Part shown: positions 63,510 to 64,000 of the stretch, piece by piece | Position numbering within the stretch: position 1 is the stretch's first letter | Layout of the letters: every line of letters begins with the position of its first letter | Source of the DNA: Acanthaster planci | Taxonomy: Eukaryota; Echinodermata; Asteroidea; Valvatida; Acanthasteridae | Length of the DNA: 64,000 bases | Reading direction: 5' to 3' | Assembly: GCF_001949145.1 (NCBI RefSeq) | Contig: NW_019091378.1 | Span: 77,955 to 141,954, forward strand | The notes under the pieces: generated by a model | What the model saw: the letters and a program-made list of their open reading frames with translations, nothing else | The model's database searches: none | Told to the model about the DNA's origin: nothing | Program-made: the position numbers and the translations under genes

Positions 63510-64000
63510 TTCGGAAGTAACCTTCTTGAAATTCAGCAAAACTCATTTGCCAATGGGATAAACATTCATTTTGTAATCAAGAAATAGCAAGAAGCCGATT
63601 AAATTTGAACTGTTTCGTAAATATGACAGGCTTAGAAATACTTTTCGGTAATATTGGAATATAATTACTCAGTTTTACTCAGAGAGTCGTAGAGTGTATG
63701 CTTGTTACAGCATGTGCTGAGGCACTTTCCTGCTATCAATTTGTAAATACGTTTCGAGCACTGATGTACAATGTTTAGCAGTTAAACACTGGCATTTAGG
63801 AATTGGAAGTATAGTGTTCAGCTCCTAAACATGTCTATGATGGGAAAGCGAGATATGGTTTCATTCCGTAAACTTGTTTAATGTGTAGCTATCTTTGAAT
63901 TGTTTTTCTATTTTTACTTTTGTGAACAGATAAAAATTCAAAACCAAAAACAAACTTAATTGTCTTGATTTTCCTGCAAGCACACCAGGTCAGGTCTTAG
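63510..64000. other. Right-edge sequence, no gene seen
   Basis: AT-rich DNA downstream of gene F. No exon recognised. Confidence 0.5.

Noticed and set aside
1-64000. CRISPR arrays, bacterial operons or ribosome binding sites.
   Set aside because: The window is clearly spliced animal DNA, and no regularly spaced short repeats were found.

Overview
This window is nuclear DNA from an animal. Genes are split into short exons with consensus GT/AG borders, introns run from about 160 bp to 2.9 kb, and foldback and dispersed repeats are common. Small secreted proteins with a single HYR (hyalin repeat) domain and a sequence texture rich in acatgtac-like words suggest a marine invertebrate deuterostome: an echinoderm, hemichordate or cephalochordate. 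The species cannot be fixed from this sequence. There is one assembly gap (26246-26541) and a single unknown base at 9491.

Layout. Positions 1-4556 (minus strand) hold the 5' end of a small secreted-protein gene that leaves the window on the left. It stands head to head with a nine-exon gene (5103-11410) for a secreted JmjC/cupin_8-type oxygenase that also has an EF-hand and ends in KQEL. About 6 kb of repeat-bearing DNA follows. Next is an uninterrupted reading frame (17417-18193) for a double-cupin protein whose second half matches bacterial ectoine synthase (EctC), an unusual find in an animal.

From about 20 kb to the right edge the window is a tandem cluster of single-HYR-domain genes, each built of five small exons with identical phases (1, 1, 2, 0): signal peptide, a short variable exon, two exons that make the HYR domain, and an 8-9-residue tail. 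Copies A (20155 into the gap), B (28783-34294) and C (38244-41897) form one subfamily with an Arg-rich second exon. D (44488-46307) is a pseudogene. E (52573-55070) and F (60057-63303) form a second subfamily with a Cys-containing second exon. A further relic lies near 48.0-48.3 kb. A and B sit in a tandem duplication of about 7 kb, and the E and F regions are an older duplication.

A dead 5' fragment of the EctC-like gene (43550-43735) and a remnant of its upstream DNA (37332-37450) lie before HYR copies D and C. The ancestral repeat unit therefore seems to have been [EctC-like gene + HYR gene], with the EctC-like gene kept intact only once. The left-edge minus-strand gene shares promoter layout, exon lengths and a D-x-C second exon with E/F, so the JmjC and EctC-like genes appear to be embedded in one family territory. 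What the HYR proteins do is not shown by the sequence; they are predicted to be exported, small, disulfide-bonded proteins with fast-changing N-termini.
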